Source: Lachnospiraceae bacterium | GTDB taxonomy: Bacteria; Bacillota; Clostridia; Lachnospirales; Lachnospiraceae | Assembly (NCBI GenBank): GCA_014804655.1 | Contig: JAAUZK010000010.1 | Span: 126,502-190,501 of the forward strand | Direction of reading: 5' to 3' | Length of the DNA stretch: 64,000 bases | In this document: piece after piece, positions 44,721 through 53,978 of the stretch | Position numbering within the stretch: the first letter of the stretch is position 1 | Layout: every line of letters starts with the position of its first letter | Notes under the pieces: model-generated | What the model saw: only the letters and a program-made list of their open reading frames with translations | What the model was told of the DNA's origin: nothing | The model's database searches: none | Translations under genes and position numbers: made by a program

Positions 44721-47700
44721 GGAAAGTAGGTTATCATCTCCGATCAATGAGTTACAATGTAGTCGGAACCGGATTTTGAATATAAAAGGTGCGAAAAGTG
44801 GATTTGCCCTTATTCTGGCGGCGCTGCTTGCTATAGCGCCCGCGGTGGATGTTCTGGCTGTGGAAGAGGGACAGAGCGTATCGAACCATGGGACGGCAGA
44901 GCGTATGGAGGATAGCACAGGATCGAGAACCACAGACGGCAATAGTGCCAGGCAGACAGATACAGGAGAGGTGGCGGACGATAGCACGAAAGAGATCACC
45001 AGCGTCGAGGATGCAAATGAAACGCTGGCTTCCTATAAAGATGAAGAGACCGAGTGGGAAGAGATATACATAGACTCCGTGGAAGAGCTGAAGGCCTTTT
45101 CCCGGAAATGTTGGCTGGATACATGGTCGCAGAACAAGAAGGTATATCTGCGGGATGACTTAAATCTGGCGGGCAGTGAGTTTATATCCATACCGACTTT
45201 CGGCGGATATTTCGACGGTCAGGGACATACGATCAGTGGTCTGACAATCAGGGACTGCGTATCGTATACGGGATTGTTCTGCTATACGCAGAAATCAGCT
45301 GTCATAGCGAATCTGAACGTGCAGGGGGCGGTGCGTCCTTCCGGCAATCAGATGGTAGTCGGCGGCATCGTGGGAGACAACAGCGGTATTATAATCAACT
45401 GTAATTATGAAGGAACGGTTGAGGGGAATGATTACGTCGGCGGTATCACGGGCTTCAATGAGCTCAGCGGTATCCTGATGGACTGTAAAAACAGCGGTAA
45501 GATCACGGGAGCACATTACACAGGCGGCATTGCGGGTGAAAACATCGGAAATATAGTGGGCTGTACGAATGCAGCGCAGATCAATACCTCCAATGAAGAT
45601 AAGGGCAAGTCGCTTGAGGATATTAATCTTACGCAGTATACGACCGGATTTCTGGATAACGGTGAAGGAAGCGAGGCGGAAAAAGAGGCGGCAGTTATCA
45701 GCAATACCATTGACTCCGGCGGCATTGCGGGGCTGTCAACGGGTATTATACAGTTTTGCAGTAACAGTGGAGAAGTCGGCTATGAGCATGTGGGATATAA
45801 TATCGGCGGTATCGTGGGAAGGCAGTCCGGTTATGTGTATGCGTGTGAGAATACGGGGACTGTCTATGGACGTAAGGATGTAGGCGGTATCGCGGGACAG
45901 ACGGAGCCGTATATTGCAGTTGATCTTTCCGAAGATATCGCATACCAGCTCATGGATAATATTGACAAGATGCACGATCTGACCGGACAGATGCTAGACG
46001 ATGCAGGGGCGGAATCTGACACGGTATCGGCGCGGTTAAGCATTGTGCAGGACTTTGTAGATAAGGCGTTGGAGGATACTTCTTTTCTGGCCGACAGAAC
46101 AGTGGGATGGACGGACGAGATGATCGGTTCCGTCAACGAGGCGGTCAACCGGCTTGATTATATCATGGATGAATCCACGAAGGACGACGGAGTCATCGAT
46201 TATGCGCACGATGCGGCGGGCAATGTGAAGGATGCCGCAGAGAAATTGGGCGATATGGTAGATTCACTGGATATCTATCAGTATATGACGCCGGCAGAAA
46301 AAGAGCGTTACGATAATGCAAAGGAAAATATGGAGCGTGCAACGAAACAGCATGCGGAAGATTATGCCGAAGCGATGGAGGCGTATAAGAATTATTATAT
46401 CGACCGTGTACGCTCCACGGAAGATAAGTATAAACAGTCAGATCAGATCAACGAGAATGACTTGAAACCGCGGTTTGAAAGCGGCGTGGATTCCGGGTGG
46501 TCATGGAGCGGAAGCAATACTTATGAGAATTATTTCGGGGTGACAGGATGGGTACACCACAATCCCGATACAGGCGAGGACAGAGACTTTCCGCAATCGG
46601 AAGGGGATCTGGGTACACTGGATCATGACCTGCTGGATGATGCTGACAAACAGATGGCAGAAGATATCGTTAGAGTGCAGAAAGATGCTTCCGACTACGC
46701 GGATAAACAGTACAGCGGCGGAGATATCACGAAGGACTATGATCGGGATATGCGGGAATACTTGGAGATCATGTCGGATATCGTGATGGCGCACCAAGAC
46801 GAGATGACGGAGGAAGCCGCTAAGCAGCTTAAGAGCGCGATGGGATATGTGGAAGATGCTGCGGGTAACATGCAGTCCGCCGGTAGTGAGGCGAGACATA
46901 TGCTGGATACGTTGAACGGTATGCCGGATATTGCGTTGCCACAGCTGGGCGGTGATTACCGATCCAGAACGAACAGTCTGACGGCTAATCTGCAAGGGCT
47001 GTCAGAAAATATGGGACGGCTGAATGACGAGATGTCTTCCACGAATGATGTGTTGATAGACGATCTGTCGGATATCAACGATCAGTTCAGCACAATCATG
47101 CGGTTATATACGGACGCGATTGACGGTGTTCTGGATATGGATTATTCCAATGTTTACGAGGATACTTCCCAGGAGAATGCCGAGACCAGTACCGACGCGA
47201 CGATCGCAGACTGCAGGAACGGCGGATTGGTACAGGGCGATATCAATGTCTCCGGTATTGCCGGCACCATGGCCATCGAATATGATTTTGATCTGGAGGG
47301 TGATGTCACAGGCATTGAGAATGCTAAGATGAATTCTACCCTGCTGACTAAGTGCGTGCAGCGTGGGAATATCAATGTGGGCAAGGTTATGGCGCATAAG
47401 AGCTGTGCCGGAGGGATATCGGGTCTGCAGGAGATGGGTACTATCCTGCGATGTGAGAATTACGGACGAATCGAGACCAGTACAGGTAATTACGCGGGCG
47501 GGGTAGCCGGTCAATCCGTGTCTTATATTATGAACAGTTATGCGAAATGTACCGTGTCCGGTAAGGAGTATGTGGCAGGGATCGCGGGCTCCGGTTCGAG
47601 TATCGAGAATTGCTGTGCGATCGTGCGCATTCAGGAATCGGATGCATTTTCGGGAGCGATTGCGGGCGATACGGACAGCAGCGGAACTGTGTTGCACAAT

Positions 47701-48600
47701 TATTTCGTGTCGGATGAAATTGCGGGTATCGACCGAATCAGCTACAGCGGCAAGGCGGAGCCGATCGGCTATCAGGAAATGCTGGAGATCGAAGGGATTC
47801 CGAATAAGTTCCGCATGATGACGATTTCCTTCTATGCAGATGAAGAGGAAGTCAAGATGGTAGAGTGTCCTTACGGCGGCAGCGTTCCCATTGATCTGTA
47901 TCCGGAGATACCGGCAAAACCGGGATTTTACGCGGATTGGGATATTAAGGATCTGAACAATGTCCTGTATGACGAAGACGTGACGGTAGAATATGTCCGG
48001 TATCTGACCACACTTGCTTCGGAGCAGATGCGTCCGAACGGGCAGTCTGTTATTTTGGCAGACGGTATGTTTAAGCAGGAGGATGTGCTGAACGTGACAG
48101 GGGGAATATCTTCCGTAAACAGTACAACAGATGCGGCGCTGCCGGATGATGTGGCGGAGCGCTGGACGGTGGAGATTCCCGATGACAGTGCGGCGCGAAT
48201 GAAGACGGAAGAGACGGATGAAAACCGTGGGGCACATACACTGCGGTATCAGGCACCGGAGGGACAGACAGAAGGTGTGAGCATCTACGTGAAGCAGGAC
48301 GGCGGATGGAAGCAGGCGGACACGGAACTTATGGGAATCTATCATCTGTTTACGGTCGCGACCGCTGATGGTGCGAATGCGGAGATTGCCGTGTGCATTT
48401 ATGAGAAGGGAATCACGGACTATCTGATCTATATTATTCCGACGGCAGTCGTGCTGCTTGTGCTCCTCATTTTGATTATCAGGAAGACCGGAAAGAAGAA
48501 AAAAGCGAAGAAGGCGGCAGAAACAGAAGCGCCGAATCAGAAAGAGGCAAAGGCAGCACAAGAAGAGACAAAGACAGCTGCTAAGGAAGAGAAAAAATAG
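44713..48600 (+). CDS. Exported GLUG-repeat surface protein with coiled-coil stalk and C-terminal membrane anchor
   Basis: A 1295-residue protein. It starts within the end of the MMPL gene; GGGAGG lies 9 bases upstream. An N-terminal signal peptide is clear (basic start, FALILAALLAIAPAVDVLA, cleavage near residue 49). GLUG-type repeats occur at about residues 216-285 and 335-400 (GGIVGDNSGIIINC, VGGITGFNELSGI, GGIVGRQSGYVYAC) and again at 897-975 (GGISGLQEMGTIL). Between them about 400 residues are helical and heptad-rich (HDAAGNVKDAAEKLGDMVDSL). The C-terminus has a membrane helix at about 1235-1256 and a Lys/Glu-rich cytoplasmic tail. No LPXTG motif. It may be an extracytoplasmic partner of the transporter, reminiscent in layout of YhgE/Pip-type proteins. 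Confidence 0.87.
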   Translation: MRKESRLSSPINELQCSRNRILNIKGAKSGFALILAALLAIAPAVDVLAVEEGQSVSNHGTAERMEDSTGSRTTDGNSARQTDTGEVADDSTKEITSVEDANETLASYKDEETEWEEIYIDSVEELKAFSRKCWLDTWSQNKKVYLRDDLNLAGSEFISIPTFGGYFDGQGHTISGLTIRDCVSYTGLFCYTQKSAVIANLNVQGAVRPSGNQMVVGGIVGDNSGIIINCNYEGTVEGNDYVGGITGFNELSGILMDCKNSGKITGAHYTGGIAGENIGNIVGCTNAAQINTSNEDKGKSLEDINLTQYTTGFLDNGEGSEAEKEAAVISNTIDSGGIAGLSTGIIQFCSNSGEVGYEHVGYNIGGIVGRQSGYVYACENTGTVYGRKDVGGIAGQTEPYIAVDLSEDIAYQLMDNIDKMHDLTGQMLDDAGAESDTVSARLSIVQDFVDKALEDTSFLADRTVGWTDEMIGSVNEAVNRLDYIMDESTKDDGVIDYAHDAAGNVKDAAEKLGDMVDSLDIYQYMTPAEKERYDNAKENMERATKQHAEDYAEAMEAYKNYYIDRVRSTEDKYKQSDQINENDLKPRFESGVDSGWSWSGSNTYENYFGVTGWVHHNPDTGEDRDFPQSEGDLGTLDHDLLDDADKQMAEDIVRVQKDASDYADKQYSGGDITKDYDRDMREYLEIMSDIVMAHQDEMTEEAAKQLKSAMGYVEDAAGNMQSAGSEARHMLDTLNGMPDIALPQLGGDYRSRTNSLTANLQGLSENMGRLNDEMSSTNDVLIDDLSDINDQFSTIMRLYTDAIDGVLDMDYSNVYEDTSQENAETSTDATIADCRNGGLVQGDINVSGIAGTMAIEYDFDLEGDVTGIENAKMNSTLLTKCVQRGNINVGKVMAHKSCAGGISGLQEMGTILRCENYGRIETSTGNYAGGVAGQSVSYIMNSYAKCTVSGKEYVAGIAGSGSSIENCCAIVRIQESDAFSGAIAGDTDSSGTVLHNYFVSDEIAGIDRISYSGKAEPIGYQEMLEIEGIPNKFRMMTISFYADEEEVKMVECPYGGSVPIDLYPEIPAKPGFYADWDIKDLNNVLYDEDVTVEYVRYLTTLASEQMRPNGQSVILADGMFKQEDVLNVTGGISSVNSTTDAALPDDVAERWTVEIPDDSAARMKTEETDENRGAHTLRYQAPEGQTEGVSIYVKQDGGWKQADTELMGIYHLFTVATADGANAEIAVCIYEKGITDYLIYIIPTAVVLLVLLILIIRKTGKKKKAKKAAETEAPNQKEAKAAQEETKTAAKEEKK

Positions 48601-48613
48601 AAAAGGACAGAAT

Positions 48614-48641
48614 GAACCGCTCCGGAATATCGGGGCGGTTC
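48614..48641. terminator. Hairpin between convergent genes
   Basis: Arms 48614-48624 and 48631-48641 pair over 11 bp (one G-U) with a 6-base loop. It lies between the convergent GLUG gene and the last antiporter gene. On the minus strand a T-rich stretch follows, so it probably ends the antiporter operon and may serve both strands. Confidence 0.65.
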
Positions 48642-48699
48642 ACTTCGTATCTTCATCGGTTCTTTTATGGTGACTCAGTGCTGTACGGTAAGCGTCGGG

Positions 48700-50949
48700 C
48701 TAGAATACATCCATCACAAACAAATACCCAATCATCACGATCAATCCCACACAGAACAGTAACAGTCCGAAGGACATGCTTCGCGCGATCAACGTATTGT
48801 TCTCGGACCATTCTTCATACATCATCGCAAACTTATGCTCGAAGTCTGTTTCCTTTCTGTCCTTGCGGAAGAAGATCCTGTTACCCAGCGTCTGGAAAAA
48901 TGATGCGATGCAGGCAAGCATGTGGGTAAAGGGCGTTCCTTCGGGAAGCTCGTGCGGAAGCTTGCTGTCCCGATATACCGTCTTACGCAGGAATACGACG
49001 ATTCCGTCTACCAGACTGTCCAGTATGCGGCAGATTACGCCGAACAGGAAAGGCAGGATCTTGAGCAGAATCGGGCGGTAGATCAGATTTTCTAAGTCTA
49101 AGTAATGATGCCAGCGGTTAACGTATTCTCTGGCCGCTTTCTTCTTACGTACGACGAAAACCGACGAGCCGGCGACGGAACGGTTTGTGACATCATAGTT
49201 ATCACTCATTTTTCCCTTAATCGGAGCTGGTTTCATCATCCATAACCTTACGACCACAAAGTAAACAAACAGGCCGATCACAAGCGAAATTAAGGCGCCC
49301 TGCAGATTTGTGAGGGAGAAGTAATTGACCGGCTCTGCAACAGCCTCTTGTATCGGCACGAGCGTGCGCACGATACTGTCGTCCGGCAGCATGAAACCTT
49401 GTCCGATATCAGCCAGTCTGTCCAGTACGACATGCGGCAGGAAACCCATGATCGGTAGCAGGGTCGCACTTACGGTCAGGGCTGCGGCGCTGATTTTATT
49501 CATATATTTGCCTTTCAGCGCGTCATAATCTGCCTGCACTTTTGCATCTGTATTTTTTTCAACGAAAAGAGCCACATAGAGTTTCGTCATATAGGCAACG
49601 GTCAATCCGCCGCTGATCAGGAAAGCCCATTCTATGGCGTGCAGTGTGCCGACGTTCAATATACCGGAAATCTGTCCGCCACGGAGGAGCTCGGTATACT
49701 CCACAATACTCTCATGGATCAGCGTCTTACTGATATAACCGTTCCATAGAGGCACGCCGCCGATACCGAGGGCACCCATCAGGAAGATATAGTTGAGCAG
49801 CGGTTTCTTACGCCCGAATCCGCGTATTGCATTTAGATCCAGTTTATGCACGTTCATATAGACCACGCCCGCGGCCATAAAGAGAGCCAGCTTGATCAGG
49901 GAGTGGTTTACCATGTGGAGCATGCTGCCCCGCACTGCCAACAAGTTATCTCCTTCGGAAGTAAGAAGCCCGGACATACCGACACCCACCAGAATAAATC
50001 CGATCTGGGAGACGGAGGAGCAAGCAAGGGTCCGCTTAAGATCAATGGAAAAGAGAGCCAGCACAGCGCCGATTACCATGGTGCACACGCCTGCAATCAG
50101 AATAAGGCATCCCCATGTCGTATCGCCGAGGAAAATGTATGCTGTCAGGATCAGTATGCCGTACATACCGGCTTTCGTCAGAATACCGGACAACAGAGCC
50201 GATGCCGGAGCCGGAGCTACGGGATGGGCTTTCGGAAGCCAGATGTGCAGCGGGAACGCGCCCGCCTTAGCACCGAAACCGAACAGCAGGCACAGACCGG
50301 CGATCCGGAGCTGAATCGGAGTCGTATGCCGGGAACTGAGCATGCCGTATATGGTATATGCACCTGTAAGATCGTTGAAAAACAGCGATCCTGTCACATC
50401 ATATAACAGGAAGATACCCATCAGCATCACCAGACCGCCGATTACCGCCACAGCAAGATAGGTAGCCGCTGCACGCAGTGCTTCTTTGTTTTCATCATGC
50501 GCCACCCACACGTAGGAAGTGAAGGACATGATTTCGAAGAAAATGAAGGTCGTAAAGAAGTCGGCGGAGAGGAAGACACCTTCCGTTGCGCCTAAGGTGA
50601 GCAGCAGAAACAGGTAGTAACGGTTGCGATTGCGGTAATGTGCGAGATATTCTTTAGAAAAAAGTGTGCTCATAAACCACATAAACGCCGCAACCATGCA
50701 GTATAATGCACGGAATCCGTCCAGTGTAAAATGCAGCCCCATGCCGCAGACATAAGGAATCTCAAAGAGAGTTTCCGGAGTGCCCTGTGCCTGTATCTGT
50801 AGATAAAGATACAAGGTGCAAACGAATATAACACCTGTTACGATATCGGCGAAATAACTGCGGGCATCCTTCTGAAACCGTCCTATGATGTAGCCGATCA
50901 GCGCCGCAGCCATCGGCAGAAATATAATTGAGTATATTAGTATATTCAT
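48700..50949 (-). CDS. NuoL/HyfB-like antiporter-type subunit, 749 aa
   Basis: The last gene of the operon. It is an antiporter-type (NuoL/MrpA-like) membrane protein with the conserved Glu in FIFFEIMSFTSYVW and the Lys and Pro pattern PLHIWLPKAHPVAPAPASALLSG ... ILTKAG, residues needed for proton translocation in complex I and Mrp. The helical core covers about 520 residues. The C-terminal ~230 residues are an extra part with two or three additional helices and charged loops (KGKMSDNYDVTNRS, FRKDRKETDF). It resembles the long subunit of hydrogenase-4-type complexes, yet no hydrogenase genes occur here. GAGG precedes the ATG. Confidence 0.87.
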   Translation of the reverse strand: MNILIYSIIFLPMAAALIGYIIGRFQKDARSYFADIVTGVIFVCTLYLYLQIQAQGTPETLFEIPYVCGMGLHFTLDGFRALYCMVAAFMWFMSTLFSKEYLAHYRNRNRYYLFLLLTLGATEGVFLSADFFTTFIFFEIMSFTSYVWVAHDENKEALRAAATYLAVAVIGGLVMLMGIFLLYDVTGSLFFNDLTGAYTIYGMLSSRHTTPIQLRIAGLCLLFGFGAKAGAFPLHIWLPKAHPVAPAPASALLSGILTKAGMYGILILTAYIFLGDTTWGCLILIAGVCTMVIGAVLALFSIDLKRTLACSSVSQIGFILVGVGMSGLLTSEGDNLLAVRGSMLHMVNHSLIKLALFMAAGVVYMNVHKLDLNAIRGFGRKKPLLNYIFLMGALGIGGVPLWNGYISKTLIHESIVEYTELLRGGQISGILNVGTLHAIEWAFLISGGLTVAYMTKLYVALFVEKNTDAKVQADYDALKGKYMNKISAAALTVSATLLPIMGFLPHVVLDRLADIGQGFMLPDDSIVRTLVPIQEAVAEPVNYFSLTNLQGALISLVIGLFVYFVVVRLWMMKPAPIKGKMSDNYDVTNRSVAGSSVFVVRKKKAAREYVNRWHHYLDLENLIYRPILLKILPFLFGVICRILDSLVDGIVVFLRKTVYRDSKLPHELPEGTPFTHMLACIASFFQTLGNRIFFRKDRKETDFEHKFAMMYEEWSENNTLIARSMSFGLLLFCVGLIVMIGYLFVMDVF

Positions 50950-50980
50950 AATACAAACCTCACTATTTGATATAATACAT

Positions 50981-52438
50981 TCATATACCCGCCACCGTAC
51001 AGAAGAAATCAGTGAGCGGCTGGGAGTAAATGCCGAATGCTATCATAAAGAAAGTAAATACAAACAGCGGCAGCAGCATTTTCCAGTTCGGGTCTTTGAT
51101 TCCCTGTAAAGTACTGTAGTCAAAGCCCTTGACGGGGAAAAAGGCGCGCGCCACTATGGTAAGCATATAGATCGCAGTCAGCAGAGCGGAAAGCAGCAGA
51201 CAGGCGATGCCGAAGTAGGCGACCACATTACCGCTCTCCACGGCAGCCGAAGCCAGATTCCATTTACTGATAAACCCAGCAAGTCCGGGAACGCCCATCA
51301 GGGAGAGGGCGGATACGGTAAAAATGCCGAAGACGCAGGGCATCCGATAGCCCATACCGTCCAGCTCATGGACATAATTCCGCTCGGTCTGATGTATGAT
51401 GGCTCCCGCGCAGAAGAAAGAGGATATCTTGATCACGGCGTGGAATACCAGATGGGACAATGCGCCCACCATTCCGAGCGGTGTCATCAGCGCCGCACCA
51501 AAGAGGATGTAGGAAAGGTTACTGATGGTTGAGTAAGCAAGTCTTCTCTTGAGATGCGTTTCTTTGATTGCGCGGCTGCAGCCGTACACGATCGTAAACA
51601 TAGTCAGCAGCAGAACGACGGTCTGCGCCCATGTGCCGCGCAGGAAGTCAGTGCCGAAGCAGTAGTAAGTCAGCCGCAGGATCGCGAAAGCGCCGGCTTT
51701 CACGACGGCCACCGCATGAAGGAGAGCCGTGACCGGGGTGGGTGCCACACCTGCTTGCGGAAGCCATGAATTAAAAGGGCATAGAGCGGCTTTCACGCCG
51801 AAGCCCATAAATGCCATCACATAGACGAATAACAGGACGTTGGTCCGCGAACCGATCTTGGCAGGGTCCAGAATACCGCCGAGTACAAATTCGGTGGTGC
51901 TTCCGTAGACGATGATCATGATCATGCCAATGAAGGCAAACGCCGCGCCCCCCAGAGAGTAGTACAGGTATTTCCGGCTGGCGAGGATCGCTTCTCTGGT
52001 CAGTGTATGCATGACAAGGGGAACGGTGACAAGCGTCAGCAGCTCGTAGAAGAAATACATGGTCAGCAGATTGGCGGCAAGGGCGATGCCCAGCGTAATG
52101 CCGTAAGTTACCGTATAAAACAAGAAGAAGATCTTTTCGTGCTCTTCTTTCGTCATATATTCGAAAGCGTACAGCGTGGCGAAGGGCCACAGCGCGGAAA
52201 CCAGTCCGGCGAAGACCATGCCCATGCCGTCCACCTTAAAACTGATGGACAGATCGCCCGTAAAGTGTGCCAGCAGGAAGGTACTGCTCGAGTGGTGCAG
52301 CAACAGATACCAGACCAGAATACTGTTCAGGATAACGGCGCACTCCAGGAAAATCTCCCAGTGAGTTCTCTTACGGAAAGGAAGCAGCGTTGAGAGAATC
52401 CCCGCAACAGAGGGAATCAGGATCACTAATATTATCAT
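50981..52438 (-). CDS. NuoN/MrpD-like antiporter-type subunit, 485 aa
   Basis: A polytopic membrane protein of about 14 helices. The conserved Glu (MYFFYELLTLVTVPLV) and the helix-break motif PFNSWLPQAGVAPTPVTALLHAVAVVKAG with its Lys are present, as is RRLAYSTISNLSYILFG, characteristic of the NuoM/N/MrpD group. It follows the 513-residue homologue with 15 bases between and a GGAGG site 7 bases before the ATG. It probably forms one of the ion channels of the antiporter. This gene, the one before and the one after are paralogues, so the operon has four such channels. Confidence 0.88.
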   Translation of the reverse strand: MIILVILIPSVAGILSTLLPFRKRTHWEIFLECAVILNSILVWYLLLHHSSSTFLLAHFTGDLSISFKVDGMGMVFAGLVSALWPFATLYAFEYMTKEEHEKIFFLFYTVTYGITLGIALAANLLTMYFFYELLTLVTVPLVMHTLTREAILASRKYLYYSLGGAAFAFIGMIMIIVYGSTTEFVLGGILDPAKIGSRTNVLLFVYVMAFMGFGVKAALCPFNSWLPQAGVAPTPVTALLHAVAVVKAGAFAILRLTYYCFGTDFLRGTWAQTVVLLLTMFTIVYGCSRAIKETHLKRRLAYSTISNLSYILFGAALMTPLGMVGALSHLVFHAVIKISSFFCAGAIIHQTERNYVHELDGMGYRMPCVFGIFTVSALSLMGVPGLAGFISKWNLASAAVESGNVVAYFGIACLLLSALLTAIYMLTIVARAFFPVKGFDYSTLQGIKDPNWKMLLPLFVFTFFMIAFGIYSQPLTDFFCTVAGI

Positions 52439-52453
52439 AATCGCGCCTCCTTT

Positions 52454-53965
52454 CTAAACAAGCAGACTGACAAAGCGTGTCAGAGAGTCAATAAGCTGTG
52501 TGGGGAACAAACCGATCAAAACTGACAAGACCGTCATAATACAGATCGGTATCGTCATATAAAGCGACGGTTCCCGTTTCTTGAGATTCGTATAATCGTA
52601 ATCATTACCGGGCAGGAAAGCGTAAATCGTAAGCGGCAGCAGATAGCCAGCAGTCAGCAGCGCGCTGATCAGTAAGACAGCAGGCCCCAGCCAGCGAAAC
52701 CATGGCATCCCGCTCGACAGGCTTCCCATCGCCAGATACCATTTGCTGACGAAACCGCCTGTGGGCGGAATACCGATCAGACCCAGCGATACGATCGTGT
52801 AACACCACATAGTGAACGGCATTTCCTTGCCGATTCCGCGCAGTTCTTCCACTCGTGTTTTACCGGTCATGTAAATGATGGCGCCGGCGCAGAGGAAGAG
52901 CGTCGCTTTGATCAGACCGTGTGCCAGCACATGCAGGAGCGAACCGTTTATCGCCTGCACGTCCATGACCGCCAGTCCGAACAGGATATAAGATAGCTGA
53001 CTTACGGTGGAGTAAGCCAGTCTTTTCTTAAGCACGGGCTCTCTGTAGGCCAGCATGGAACCCATGAAGACAGTAATCAGCGAAAGCGTAAGCCAGACTG
53101 TCTGCACCCATGTGTCCCGCAGGAAGGAAGCGCCGAAGATATAGTAGACCGTGCGTATGAGCGCCAGCACACCGGCTTTGACAATGACTGCGGAGAGTAC
53201 CGCGGAGGCTGGAGCAGGAGCAACGGGATGCGCTGCTGGAAGCCATGCATGCAATGGGAACATGCCCGCCTTGACTCCAAAGCCGATGATCATAATCATC
53301 GCCATGATGAGCAGAAGACCCTTGGAGGGTGCGTCCGCCACTTGTAATACGCCGCCGGCAGTAAAACTTAGCGTGTCACTGTACCTGCAGACGAAGTATA
53401 TGCCAAACAGCGCCATATAGGCCCCGCATAAGGAGTAAAACAAGTATTTCAATCCCGCCATAATCGCTTCTCTGCTGCCGTTATGCAGTACCAGCGGCAC
53501 GGAAGATAAGGTCAGTACTTCAAAGAACAGATAGAAGGTGATCAGGTTGCCGGCAAAACAAAGCGCATTCAGGACACCGAATACGATCAGATAGAAACCG
53601 TAGTAGCGCTTCTCATTTTCTTCATGTTTCATATATTCAAAAGAGAAAAATCCTGCGCAGATCATGACCACCAGCGCGAGTGCCGCGAACAGAACGCTGA
53701 GTTCGTCCACCGCAAACACGAGGGACAGGTTGCTTGTCAGGTTGAACAGTGTAAAGGATGTCCCGTAAGCGGTAAGGAGTGTAGCGATGACCAAGGCACC
53801 TGTCAGAAGAAAAGCTGCACCGGCAATCAAGTTTATTCCGACGTTTTGTTTATTCGAGTTTGTGGAATGAATCCCGCAATCGTGCGGAGCGCATTTTGTT
53901 CTCCATGTCAGAAGGAACAATCCGATCAGGATCGGTATAAATATGGATAAAAGAATGAGATACAT
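52454..53965 (-). CDS. NuoM/MrpD-like antiporter-type subunit, 503 aa
   Basis: The start at 53965 is preferred: GAGGGGG is 7 bases upstream, and the longer frame from 53995 overlaps the preceding gene. Conserved features are FYLFFEVLTLSSVPLV (Glu), PLHAWLPAAHPVAPAPASAVLSAVIVKAG (Lys) and RLAYSTVSQLSYILFG. It has about 14 predicted helices. A loop near residues 25-45 (TKCAPHDCGIHSTNSNK) with two cysteines and a histidine is odd for this family. It is likely to translocate protons or Na+ in the Mrp/Mbh-like complex. Confidence 0.88.
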   Translation of the reverse strand: MYLILLSIFIPILIGLFLLTWRTKCAPHDCGIHSTNSNKQNVGINLIAGAAFLLTGALVIATLLTAYGTSFTLFNLTSNLSLVFAVDELSVLFAALALVVMICAGFFSFEYMKHEENEKRYYGFYLIVFGVLNALCFAGNLITFYLFFEVLTLSSVPLVLHNGSREAIMAGLKYLFYSLCGAYMALFGIYFVCRYSDTLSFTAGGVLQVADAPSKGLLLIMAMIMIIGFGVKAGMFPLHAWLPAAHPVAPAPASAVLSAVIVKAGVLALIRTVYYIFGASFLRDTWVQTVWLTLSLITVFMGSMLAYREPVLKKRLAYSTVSQLSYILFGLAVMDVQAINGSLLHVLAHGLIKATLFLCAGAIIYMTGKTRVEELRGIGKEMPFTMWCYTIVSLGLIGIPPTGGFVSKWYLAMGSLSSGMPWFRWLGPAVLLISALLTAGYLLPLTIYAFLPGNDYDYTNLKKREPSLYMTIPICIMTVLSVLIGLFPTQLIDSLTRFVSLLV

Positions 53966-53978
53966 ATGGAATCCCCCT

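Noticed and set aside
43986-44999. Minus-strand open frame of 337 codons across the MMPL/GLUG junction
   Set aside because: Antisense shadow with biased composition and no recognisable motif, crossing two real genes.
47104-48561. Long minus-strand open frame (485 codons) inside the GLUG gene
   Set aside because: It is the antisense of a well-supported exported protein. The translation is rich in His, Arg and Cys with no domain, and there is no ribosome site.
49846-50406. Plus-strand frame of 186 codons inside the 749-residue antiporter subunit
   Set aside because: Low-complexity, His/Gln-rich translation opposite a strongly conserved membrane protein.
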